This document shows, one piece after another, positions 1-5,047 of a DNA stretch of 5,047 nucleotides. Both the position numbers and the translations under genes were made by a program. This stretch comes from Planctomycetota bacterium (GTDB lineage: Bacteria > Planctomycetota > Phycisphaerae > UBA1845 > UTPLA1), in assembly GCA_027295245.1 (NCBI GenBank), contig JAPULF010000459.1, forward strand, positions 1-5,047, in the 5' to 3' direction. Below the pieces are notes generated by a model, which searched no databases, had not been told where the DNA came from, and saw nothing but the letters and a program-made list of their open reading frames with translations. Numbering within the stretch: position 1 is the stretch's first letter; each line of letters starts with the position of its first letter.

Positions 1-613
1 CTCGGTAAGTCTCGACCGAGCGATAGGCGACCTGGTAGTCTCCCTGAAGCGTCCTGGTTCCATGACGGATGGTGGACTCTCGGCACAATATGAGCGCGTC
101 GGGCTCGAGGCAGGAAACGAGCCTGCGCAGGAGAACCCGAACATCGCGCTCATTCAAGTACATCAACAAGCCGCCCAGAAAAACCAGCCCGAATTTGCCC
201 TTCGGCTCGAACGAGAGCACGTCATCCCCGAAAGTTCGCACATTCGGATAACGCCCGCAGCGCTCCTTCAGGGCCGCATAGAGGATGGGGCTCGCCTCAA
301 CCGAGACGACCTTCGCGAAGCGTTGCGCGAAGTACTCGGTCCAAACCCCCACGCCGCTGCCGAAGTCGAGCACCGAAATGCTCGATCGAAGATCCTTGAT
401 CGCTTCTTCGACCGCATCGGATTCGCCTCGGAAGCGAAACCAGCCGGCGTGGGCGGGAAACCCGAACCCGTCCATCATGTATGGACCGAGCAACGATGGC
501 TTGGCTTCTCCCCAGTATGCCCGCACCCTGGAGTAGTCGAGCTGAAGCGGTCTACCGACGGCTGCGCCGGCGTTACTCAGGCTCGATTCCTGGCAGGGTA
601 TCGGAGTCGTCAC
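1..613 (-). CDS. Class I SAM-dependent methyltransferase, 3' end cut by the window edge
   Basis: This is the first 204 residues of a protein whose C-terminus lies beyond the left edge. It should transfer a methyl group from S-adenosylmethionine to an unidentified acceptor in the cytoplasm. The SAM-binding motif I is VLDFGSGVG (residues 81-89). The acidic residue closing strand 2 is E106 in VVSVEAS. A motif III-like GDDV lies at 129-132, and a motif IV-like strand FGLVFLGGLLMYL at 141-153. An unusual conserved-looking N-terminal segment (about 26-64, including GPYMMDGFGFP) precedes the Rossmann fold. A GTG start (613-611) is chosen because GGAGGA lies 5 bases upstream and the GTG shares a GTGA overlap with the stop of the upstream nucleotidyltransferase, a classic sign of translational coupling. 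The fold call is firm. The acceptor is unknown; given its partner it may be an amino-alcohol or a nucleotide-activated head group, which is inference only. Confidence 0.85.
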   Translation of the reverse strand, partial: MTTPIPCQESSLSNAGAAVGRPLQLDYSRVRAYWGEAKPSLLGPYMMDGFGFPAHAGWFRFRGESDAVEEAIKDLRSSISVLDFGSGVGVWTEYFAQRFAKVVSVEASPILYAALKERCGRYPNVRTFGDDVLSFEPKGKFGLVFLGGLLMYLNERDVRVLLRRLVSCLEPDALILCRESTIRHGTRTLQGDYQVAYRSVETYR

Positions 614-1650
614 GAAGATCCTCCGGTGGAAAACGTACGATTGGTCGTTCGAGGCCACGTAGCTCGTCGCGATTTTTGGAAGAGCTGTTCGGCCACACGA
701 AGGTCTTCGAGCGTGTCAATCTCGCACCATCGTCCCGCATCAAAACTGACCGCTTGCAGGGCAAGCAGCCCCTCGGCGACCATTTCGGCGAAGACAACCT
801 CGTAATAGTCATGGACCCTTCCGGCCGCGATTCGCCGTTCCAATCGTCGGACGACTTCCCGCCAGGCCCCGGCCGACAAGCTGTACAGGTTGACGGTCTT
901 TTGCGCCAAATTGGGGGTGTCCAGGCTAACCCCCACGTGGAATTCTTCCACGCGCCCGGATGGGTCGATCGAGACAGTCGTCCCAATCAACCCGGGCTGA
1001 AATCGGGCGACGGCGACACGATTGCGAACGCGCATCAAACCCAACAGACGCGAATCGAAAAGCAAATCGGACTCGATCAGAACGAAGGATTCTCGGATGC
1101 ACCGGCGGGCCATCCAGAGCGAGTATATGTTGTTCGTCGTTGCATACTCGGGGCAGTCGACGAAGCGGATCGCGAGCCCGGAATCATTCGACTCCAGATA
1201 GTCCCGAATCTGTTCGCCACGATACCCGACGACCACGACAAGACGTTCGAATCCCTGCTCCACGAGGCATGAAAGCAGCCTGCCGAGGATCGGGACCCCA
1301 TGCACTTCCGTCAGGCACTTTGGACACCCGTCCGTGAGTGGCTGCAAACGGGTTCCCGCCCCCGCGGCCAAGAGAAGGGCCGTTGTGATGGGACCGTCGT
1401 CCGCATCCTGTGATTCTCCGGACGCTCTCGACTCTTCGCCGCACCGAGGGCCTCTGACCGAAATCACTGCATCTACGAGGGCTGCCTCCGCCTCTTCCGT
1501 ATCAAACCGGTCCCCGAGGCTTCCGGGTCTGACCGCGTGGAGGCTTGTTTCGCCCTGGGAGGCCGGCGAATCGCCGGCGATTCCGGGAACGTGCATGGCG
1601 GCGGAGGCGTAGGAATCGCGCCTCCGCCGCATGGAGTGCTCGATTTGCAT
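610..1650 (-). CDS. Nucleotidyltransferase of the phosphocholine/phosphonoalkyl cytidylyltransferase type
   Basis: A 346-residue enzyme expected to join an NTP (probably CTP) to a small phosphorylated or phosphonylated compound with release of pyrophosphate. The signature ALLLAAGAGTRLQPLT lies at 91-106, followed by the catalytic-type PK (110-111). Then come TTNNIYSLW (171-179), the metal-site strand LIESDLLFD (191-199), KTVNLYSLS (251-259), YYEVVF (282-287) and WCEIDT (308-313). Together these match the LicC/PntC-like cytidylyltransferase branch of the NTP_transferase superfamily rather than dTDP-glucose or GlmU enzymes. The start at 1650 has GGAAAGG 9 bases upstream. The open frame extends to 1710, and a later ATG at 1596 lacks a good ribosome site. 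The first 90 residues are an unusual low-complexity extension ahead of the catalytic domain. It is the first gene of a leftward operon, overlapping the methyltransferase by 4 bases and divergent from HU. Choline, ethanolamine, aminoethylphosphonate and inositol phosphates are all possible substrates. Confidence 0.82.
   Translation of the reverse strand: MQIEHSMRRRRDSYASAAMHVPGIAGDSPASQGETSLHAVRPGSLGDRFDTEEAEAALVDAVISVRGPRCGEESRASGESQDADDGPITTALLLAAGAGTRLQPLTDGCPKCLTEVHGVPILGRLLSCLVEQGFERLVVVVGYRGEQIRDYLESNDSGLAIRFVDCPEYATTNNIYSLWMARRCIRESFVLIESDLLFDSRLLGLMRVRNRVAVARFQPGLIGTTVSIDPSGRVEEFHVGVSLDTPNLAQKTVNLYSLSAGAWREVVRRLERRIAAGRVHDYYEVVFAEMVAEGLLALQAVSFDAGRWCEIDTLEDLRVAEQLFQKSRRATWPRTTNRTFSTGGSS
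619..624 (-). promoter_or_regulatory. Ribosome binding site of the methyltransferase
   Basis: GGAGGA on the minus strand, 5 bases before the GTG at 613. It lies inside the last codons of the nucleotidyltransferase gene and decides the GTG start. Its position next to the GTGA stop/start overlap suggests that ribosomes finishing the first gene re-initiate on the second. Confidence 0.7.
1562..1583. repeat. 11-bp tandem repeat forming a 16-bp palindrome
   Basis: GCCGGCGAATC (1562-1572) is followed directly by GCCGGCGATTC (1573-1583), which agree at 10 of 11 bases. Within them GAATCGCCGGCGATTC (1568-1583) is a perfect palindrome. The element lies inside the low-complexity N-terminal extension of the nucleotidyltransferase, next to the larger hairpin at 1598-1630. 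Function is unknown. It could be a REP-like palindromic insertion, a protein-binding site, or chance in GC-rich DNA. Confidence 0.45.
1598..1630 (-). repeat. Strong hairpin with 12-bp perfect arms near the nucleotidyltransferase start
   Basis: The arms GCGGCGGAGGCG (1598-1609) and CGCCTCCGCCGC (1619-1630) are perfect reverse complements around a 9-base spacer (1610-1618). In the minus-strand transcript the hairpin begins about 20 bases after the ATG at 1650 and ends just before the alternative ATG at 1596. A stem this GC-rich should be very stable and could slow early translation or hide a GGAGG-like sequence. The spacer repeats GAATCGC, which is also found in the palindrome at 1568-1583. Confidence 0.55.
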
Positions 1651-1659
1651 CGTTAGCAA

Positions 1660-1666
1660 CCTTTCC
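1660..1666 (-). promoter_or_regulatory. Ribosome binding site of the nucleotidyltransferase
   Basis: GGAAAGG on the minus strand, 9 bases before the ATG at 1650. It is the main reason for preferring this start over the longer frame opening at 1710 and over the internal ATG codons at 1632 and 1596, which have no comparable site at normal spacing. Confidence 0.55.
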
Positions 1667-1682
1667 GCCAGCCGCGCAACCC

Positions 1683-1698
1683 TACCCGGAACCGGGTA
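1683..1698. repeat. Inverted repeat upstream of the nucleotidyltransferase, possible operator
   Basis: TACCCGG and CCGGGTA are perfect 7-base arms separated by AA, 33-48 bases upstream of the ATG at 1650. A short two-fold symmetric site at this distance from a start is typical of a repressor or activator operator, or of a small hairpin in the leader RNA. Only the symmetry is seen; binding is inference. Confidence 0.4.
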
Positions 1699-2017
1699 TC
1701 GAGCCGGCAAAATGGGCTGCCCGCCCGACTACTCGAATTCGCTTGGACGCGGAATCTTGCGTTGGACAGTCCGGTGAAGTCCGCACCACGGCTGGGGCTA
1801 ACCAAGGCACCCAGCGGCGCGGCAGAAGCCCATGTTATCAGAATACTGGCGGCGGGCAATCCCCCAGGGCCGGCGGCGTTTCCTACGATTCTCGGACGCC
1901 GGGCTTGCCTGCGGCCTTCACTTCGTGCAATGTAGCGGCGCAGGAAGAGTTTGGGATGATTTGCCGGGTGCGGGCAGGCGTTTTCCCGCGTATGGCCCGG
2001 CATGGAACGTTTTGATT

Positions 2018-2024
2018 GAAAGGA
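2018..2024 (+). promoter_or_regulatory. Ribosome binding site of the HU gene
   Basis: GAAAGGA lies 9 bases before the ATG at 2034. It decides the start: the in-frame TTG at 2016 would place the site inside the coding region. Confidence 0.65.
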
Positions 2025-2033
2025 CGCCAGTCT

Positions 2034-2381
2034 ATGGCCAAGAAGAAATCCGCAAAGAAAAAGGCAGGCAACAAGCCGCGTACGAAGGGTGAGATCCTGC
2101 GCGGACTCGCAGAGTGTTGCGAGTTGTCGCGCGCTCAGGTCGTTTCGGTCTTCGATGAGATGTCCAAGCTGATCAAGACCGATCTCGGCAAGAAGGGTCC
2201 CGGCGTGTTCGTTGTGCCCGGCCTGCTCAAGATCAAGGTGGTCCGCAAGCCCGCCACGAAGGCCCGCAAGGGTATCAACCCGTTCACCGGCGAAGAGATG
2301 ATGTTCAAGGCCAAGCCGGCGCGCAACGCGGTCAAATGCCTGGCGTTGAAAGGCCTGAAGGACTTGGTCCCAAAGAAGTGA
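2034..2381 (+). CDS. HU-family DNA-binding protein with lysine-rich N-terminal tail
   Basis: A 115-residue nucleoid-associated protein expected to act as a dimer that bends and compacts DNA. The first 18 residues (MAKKKSAKKKAGNKPRTK) form a basic tail absent from the roughly 90-residue classical HU. The helical dimerisation half follows (about 19-52), then the strand region around PGLLKIKVVRKP (62-73). The DNA-binding arm RKGINPFTGEE (78-88) carries the family's proline that intercalates between base pairs (P83). The C-terminal stretch FKAKPARNAVKCLALKGLKDLV (91-112) matches the end of the HU fold. The usual GFGTF-type motif is replaced by a PGLL version. Cysteines at 28, 29 and 102 are unusual for HU. 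It appears to be monocistronic, starting divergently from the nucleotidyltransferase operon. The family call is firm; its exact subtype is not known. Confidence 0.9.
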   Translation: MAKKKSAKKKAGNKPRTKGEILRGLAECCELSRAQVVSVFDEMSKLIKTDLGKKGPGVFVVPGLLKIKVVRKPATKARKGINPFTGEEMMFKAKPARNAVKCLALKGLKDLVPKK

Positions 2382-2579
2382 GCCTGACATCGGCGCCTGG
2401 TGAAGAGGCCGTTTCCGCCCATCCGATTGGTAGTCAGACCGGGCGGATCCGCGATCCAGGTCGTTGTCGATCAGCAAGTGAGTGAAGCACGGTTGCGCCC
2501 GCGGCTGGGCTGCAGTCCGCCGCACCCTTGGCAAGCGGTGGCGGCGAGTGTATGCGCCCGTCTTTTTTCGCTGCGATGA
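2382..2579. other. Stretch downstream of HU without a recognisable gene
   Basis: No convincing coding frame on either strand. It contains small symmetric sequences: CCGCCC (2415-2420) pairing with GGGCGG (2441-2446), and GGATC/GATCC around CGC (2445-2457). A weak 4-bp stem GGCG/CGCC (2543-2558) followed by six T residues (2563-2568) might terminate HU transcripts but is far from the stop and poor in pairing. A plus-strand frame with a GTG at 2482 ends at 2627; it has no ribosome site and no recognisable motifs. Confidence 0.45.
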
Positions 2580-2789
2580 AACCAACCGCTGCTCGCGAGG
2601 CATGCGGTACGGTATTGGTGTGGCTACCTGAGCGAGGCCGTGGCGCAGGGTGATGTTGGAGACCTTACGTGGGCGTCCTGGTGGGCGCGGGACGCTTCGT
2701 TGTTACGGCCGCTCGAGGTTTTCGAACAGTACGGTCGCAACCCGCCGCCGAAGGAGTGGGACGGCGTTGCGCGGATGACGGTCAAGTGA
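2580..2789 (+). pseudogene. Orphan coding-like frame, possible gene remnant or small protein
   Basis: After a TGA at 2577-2579, this frame stays open for 69 residues to the TGA at 2787. It reads like the end of a genuine protein: RYWCGYLSEAV, then DLTWASWWARDASLL, then LEVFEQYGRNPPPKEW. Tryptophan, acidic residues and a proline triplet are spread as in a folded domain, unlike the arginine-rich shadow frames nearby. There is no ATG in frame. The only usable start is GTG at 2640 (49 residues), with a poorly placed GAGG just ahead. It ends 20 bases before the convergent stop of the phosphoesterase. I do not recognise the family. It may be a C-terminal fragment of a decayed gene, a short protein starting at GTG 2640, or chance. 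Confidence 0.3.
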
Positions 2790-2809
2790 CTGAACCGGGC
2801 CCGCGGCTA

Positions 2810-4225
2810 TCAGGCCGGCGGCGCCAAAGTACCGGACCACGCCTCGAACGGTCGCCCGCGACGCTCCCCGTTGTTGAAGAATGCCAGATACGTCAGCACG
2901 TTGTATCCGATGAACTCCTCGTCCTTCGTATTCAATCGCGCCAGTTTGTACACGCGCCGCCACGTACCCGAGTTGAGGTAGATCTGCTCGATGGTTCCCT
3001 GCTTGGGATGGTGCGAGACGTCGAGCGGCACAATTTCGTGGTGGTGGGTGTGTCCGTACACAAGAAAGCGGGCGGTTCGATTCTTGAAATTCGGTTCGGT
3101 CAGGGCATCCTCATAATAGGAGTCGGGGCGCTTGAGGCCACTATCGTTGATCCACGCAAGAAGCCGGCCGGCGGTCTGCAAGGAAATGCCTTTCGAGAAC
3201 CGAAGCGCCGCTTGAAGCTTGTCCACGTTATCCCACGGGTGGAGCCATGAGTCGCGGTCCTTAACGAATTTGAGCTTGAGGAAGGCTTTCACGAGTTCGT
3301 TCCAAATCTCCTTCACACCCTTAATCAGCTTCGGGTCGGGACACAAACTGTTGAGAAGTCCGTCGATCCACATCGGTACGAGCAGGAGCGGGCGAACATT
3401 GTCAATCTCCCGAAGCCCCTCCACTACGAAGGGCGGTAGTCCCTTCAACCGGCCCTTCAATTCTTTTTCCACCGCCGCGGGAAAGCGGTTGAGCAGTTCG
3501 ATGACGATCGCGTCGCCCAGGGAGGAGGCATCGCGATGACCCTCGAAGTTGAAGGAGTCGTAGATGTCTCCATGACGGGCGAAGACCGCGTGATCCTGCT
3601 GCAGGGACTCGATGTCATTCGACTCCTCCGGATCGTGGGGGAAGGGGTCACGGTGGTTATTGGCGAGCCCCAACGCCTTTTTGATATCGAGCCGCATTCG
3701 ATCGAAGTGTTTGCCGGGCAAATGATAGAACCAGTCATGATTGCCCACCATGTAGTGAAGGCGAACGGTGACGGGCTTACGCCCTTTTGCGCCGGGCGCC
3801 CAGCCGACTGCCGGGTCCGGTTTATTCTTTTTCGCCGGCGGCAATGTAATCTGCTTACCCTGCGAGAGGCTTCGAAGGACGGCCAAAGAGGCACTGTTGT
3901 TCGCGAGAATCGCGTCCGTGATTTCGGCGACCTTTTTGGTAACGCGACTTGTTTTCGGCGGGCCTTGGCCATAATCCCACGGCCGAGGCGCATTCTTCTG
4001 CCATCCCCACTTCGTCGAGCGGATGACATCAAGAATATCGCCAAGCAGCAGTACATCCATCTTCTTGATCGGATCGTAGACGACCTTGCCGGATGGTATA
4101 AGCCGCCACGAGGCATCGTACGCCATATCGCGCAGTCTCTGACGAAATAGGCGAAAGGCGCCCGTCCCAATTGTCGTTCCCGATGTGCCGTCCGTGAGGT
4201 GTAGATCGCTAATAATGACCAGCAT
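2810..4225 (-). CDS. Calcineurin-type metallophosphoesterase with a large insert domain
   Basis: A 471-residue phosphoesterase, probably cytoplasmic since no signal peptide or membrane segment is seen. The complete dinuclear metal site is visible: DLH (7-9), LGDILD (61-66), GNHD (161-164), the HGD histidine (218) and GHTH (391-394), followed by LNSGTW (417-422). The order and the NSGTW strand resemble LpxH-like hydrolases and other bacterial calcineurin-like enzymes, but those are typically 240-300 residues. Here an additional segment of about 170 residues (roughly 222-385) separates HGD from GHTH, and another lies between GDILD and GNHD (67-158). The substrate cannot be read from sequence; a nucleotide, a lipid-linked diphosphate or nucleic acid are all possible. 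The ATG at 4225 has AAAGGAG 5 bases upstream, and the catalytic strand starts at once (MLVIISDLHL), so the start is secure. It appears to stand alone, convergent with the remnant at 2580-2789. Confidence 0.88.
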   Translation of the reverse strand: MLVIISDLHLTDGTSGTTIGTGAFRLFRQRLRDMAYDASWRLIPSGKVVYDPIKKMDVLLLGDILDVIRSTKWGWQKNAPRPWDYGQGPPKTSRVTKKVAEITDAILANNSASLAVLRSLSQGKQITLPPAKKNKPDPAVGWAPGAKGRKPVTVRLHYMVGNHDWFYHLPGKHFDRMRLDIKKALGLANNHRDPFPHDPEESNDIESLQQDHAVFARHGDIYDSFNFEGHRDASSLGDAIVIELLNRFPAAVEKELKGRLKGLPPFVVEGLREIDNVRPLLLVPMWIDGLLNSLCPDPKLIKGVKEIWNELVKAFLKLKFVKDRDSWLHPWDNVDKLQAALRFSKGISLQTAGRLLAWINDSGLKRPDSYYEDALTEPNFKNRTARFLVYGHTHHHEIVPLDVSHHPKQGTIEQIYLNSGTWRRVYKLARLNTKDEEFIGYNVLTYLAFFNNGERRGRPFEAWSGTLAPPA

Positions 4226-4230
4226 TGCTG

Positions 4231-4244
4231 CTCCTTTCGAAAGG
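4231..4244 (-). promoter_or_regulatory. Ribosome binding site of the phosphoesterase, overlapped by a palindrome
   Basis: AAAGGAG (minus strand, 4237-4231) lies 5 bases before the ATG at 4225. It overlaps CCTTTCGAAAGG (4233-4244), a perfect 12-bp palindrome. In RNA the palindrome could pair within or between transcripts and hide the ribosome site, but with no loop it would be an unstable hairpin. A DNA operator is equally possible. Confidence 0.5.
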
Positions 4245-4585
4245 CGCGATACAGCGCAGACTGCTGTTTTTCGCGAACGAGGAAGCTACGCACGGGCGCA
4301 ATTCGCCATTTGCGCTTTCTGCTGACCCCGACAATGAGCAGCACAGGATATCCGATGCCTTGACCAGCCCACAAGGAACAAATCGTAGCCGAGCCATGGC
4401 ATGTGAAAAGAGACCGTCCACCGCGCCGAGGCGAAATGGCGCGGGCTGGTCCGTGGAGCGTTGGGTGGAATCTCGGTGAGCGCCGCGCTGCCAGACGGCG
4501 CTAGTATTATTGGCGGCCCCCATCGGGGCTCGGTGCCCTGGATCATTCCAGACGGAGGCTGAGGACGCTGGAAGCGCCGGCCGCC
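4245..4585. other. Upstream region of the phosphoesterase without a recognisable gene
   Basis: About 340 bases in which frames exist on both strands but none has a ribosome site, a recognisable motif or protein-like composition throughout. It should hold the phosphoesterase promoter, though I could not identify one with confidence. One clear symmetric element is seen: AGCGCCG (4479-4485) and CGGCGCT (4496-4502) around a 10-base loop, with no T-run after it. CCCC/GGGG around ATC lies near 4515-4525. Confidence 0.5.
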
Positions 4586-4765
4586 ATGGGGCAGCCGAGC
4601 GCGGCTTGGGTTGCCCGTGTGGCCATTGCACAGCCTGCGACCGGCCGAATCCTGGCGTGGGCTTTCAAGTGGGTTGGGGCCGAAAGGATGACCCCCGGAG
4701 AAGCTTGCGGTACCGCTCTTGTGGGACTTGTCACGCCCGCACTGGCAGGCGGCATTGCATGGTGA
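4586..4765 (+). CDS. Weak candidate 59-residue small protein
   Basis: An ATG at 4586 opens a frame to the TGA at 4763 with a well-mixed, protein-like composition: ARVAIAQPATGRILAWAFKW, then a glycine- and alanine-rich hydrophobic end GTALVGLVTPALAGG that could be a membrane-associated segment. The frame remains open back to the TAG at 4502. There is no convincing ribosome site; GGAAG lies 12 or more bases upstream. Its last 35 bases run antisense over the end of the glutamate synthase gene. I recognise no family, and it may be a chance frame in GC-rich DNA. Confidence 0.22.
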   Translation: MGQPSAAWVARVAIAQPATGRILAWAFKWVGAERMTPGEACGTALVGLVTPALAGGIAW

Positions 4766-5047
4766 AGGAGTCGGGGGTGGCCATTTCCATCCAGGAGACG
4801 TAGCGATCCGGGTAGGGGGGTTTTAGTAGTTCGCCGGGCTTCAGCATCAGGTAGATCTCGGCGTAGCTTAAGATCTTGGCGCGGGAGACCCGGCGTTGGA
4901 CGTGCCAGGGGGTGAGCTGGTTGGGGTGGCTCAGGCCGGCGGCGCCGAGCATTTCCAGAAAGGCGTGGACGGTCGCTTTGTGAAAGTTCGCCACGCGGGT
5001 GCGCTTGTCGGTGACGTCGAGACCGCGAACGAGGTGGGGGTCCTGGG
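4731..5047 (-). CDS. FMN-binding glutamate synthase-type protein, C-terminal fragment
   Basis: The last 104 residues of a protein that enters from the right edge. The visible part starts QDPHLVRGLDV, then TRVANFHKATVHAFLEMLGAAGL, SHPNQLTPWHVQRRVS, and LKPGELL before the stop at 4731. This is the characteristic end of the glutamate synthase domain: the segment after the cysteine-rich NTNHCPVG-type loop, with QDP, RGL and the NFH helix, then the HPxQL and RRVS elements. In the FMN-binding single-subunit family this is followed by a short tail such as the one here (about 70-104), which includes PYPDRYVSWMEMATPDSF. Related enzymes transfer the glutamine amide to 2-oxoglutarate or act on other amino substrates with FMN and an iron-sulfur cluster; the catalytic part is outside the window, so the exact activity cannot be judged. 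The gene converges on the region containing the candidate small protein. Confidence 0.85.
   Translation of the reverse strand, partial: QDPHLVRGLDVTDKRTRVANFHKATVHAFLEMLGAAGLSHPNQLTPWHVQRRVSRAKILSYAEIYLMLKPGELLKPPYPDRYVSWMEMATPDSFTMQCRLPVRA

Larger units (their letters stand above)
1651..2033. other. Divergent intergenic region between the nucleotidyltransferase operon and HU
   Basis: About 380 bases between two divergent starts, so it must contain the promoters of both transcripts. I could not find a confident -35/-10 pair on either strand. It holds the two ribosome sites and the inverted repeat at 1683-1698. A long minus-strand frame crosses it but runs antisense through HU and shows no recognisable protein, so I treat this stretch as non-coding. 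Confidence 0.55.

Noticed and set aside
62..1272. Long plus-strand open frames at 62-805 and 481-1272
   Set aside because: They run antisense to the methyltransferase and nucleotidyltransferase, whose minus-strand frames carry clear family motifs. The plus-strand translations show none and are typical shadow frames of GC-rich genes.
2543..2568. Rho-independent terminator for HU
   Set aside because: The stem is only four base pairs with an eight-base loop and lies about 160 bases past the HU stop. The T-run alone is not enough to call it.
1653..2603. A 316-codon minus-strand open frame
   Set aside because: It covers the HU gene in antisense and the intergenic regions on both sides. The translation has no recognisable motif and HU is certain on the other strand.
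2669..4150. Plus-strand open frames at 2669-3250 and 3536-4150
   Set aside because: Both are antisense to the metallophosphoesterase, whose metal-binding motifs establish the minus strand as coding.
3457..4374. A 305-codon minus-strand frame overlapping the phosphoesterase start
   Set aside because: Beyond its first 50 residues it lies in another frame of the phosphoesterase and becomes arginine- and serine-rich shadow sequence. The first part looks mildly protein-like but has no ribosome site or independent stop.
4209..4631. Minus-strand 140-codon frame and plus-strand 84-codon frame (4225-4479) upstream of the phosphoesterase
   Set aside because: Neither has a ribosome site or motif. The phosphoesterase start with a strong AAAGGAG lies at their edge, so this is better explained as its upstream region.
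4707..4716. Palindrome GCGGTACCGC near the end of the glutamate synthase gene
   Set aside because: Ten bases of symmetry are expected by chance in GC-rich DNA, and no T-run follows on the minus strand to make a terminator.
1..5047. CRISPR array, tRNA, rRNA, insertion sequence or toxin-antitoxin pair
   Set aside because: No regularly spaced repeats, no tRNA-like cloverleaf or conserved rRNA segments, no transposase motifs with terminal repeats, and no paired small genes of a known toxin-antitoxin type were seen.

Overview
The window is GC-rich bacterial DNA with compact genes, Shine-Dalgarno sites in front of most starts, and no RNA gene, CRISPR array or insertion sequence that I can see. The HU-like protein, with a lysine-rich N-terminal tail and an arm containing a glycine, isoleucine, asparagine, proline run, would fit Planctomycetota or a similar GC-rich lineage. 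That placement is only a guess, because nothing here is diagnostic of a phylum.

Layout from left to right. Positions 1-1650 hold a two-gene minus-strand operon. A 346-residue nucleotidyltransferase of the phosphocholine / phosphonoalkyl cytidylyltransferase type overlaps by 4 bases (GTGA) with a class I SAM-dependent methyltransferase that runs off the left edge. Positions 1651-2033 are a divergent intergenic region carrying a 7-bp-arm inverted repeat. The plus-strand gene at 2034-2381 encodes a 115-residue HU-family DNA-binding protein. Positions 2382-2809 hold no convincing intact gene, but one plus-strand frame (2580-2789) reads like the C-terminal end of a protein and may be a remnant. 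The minus-strand gene at 2810-4225 encodes a 471-residue calcineurin-type metallophosphoesterase with all its metal-binding motifs. Positions 4226-4730 look mostly non-coding, apart from a weak candidate 59-residue protein. The minus strand from 5047 down to 4731 carries the last 104 residues of an FMN-binding glutamate synthase-type protein that enters from the right edge.

The only pair whose joint work can be argued is the nucleotidyltransferase and methyltransferase. They are translationally coupled and could together activate and methylate a small alcohol or amino-alcohol phosphate (or phosphonate) for attachment to a lipid or surface polymer. The substrate is not known. HU, the phosphoesterase and the glutamate synthase look like unrelated stand-alone genes. 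Nothing here amounts to a demonstrable new defence or mobile system. The points most worth a second look are the coupled gene pair, the strong hairpin at the start of the nucleotidyltransferase, and the orphan coding-like frame between HU and the phosphoesterase.
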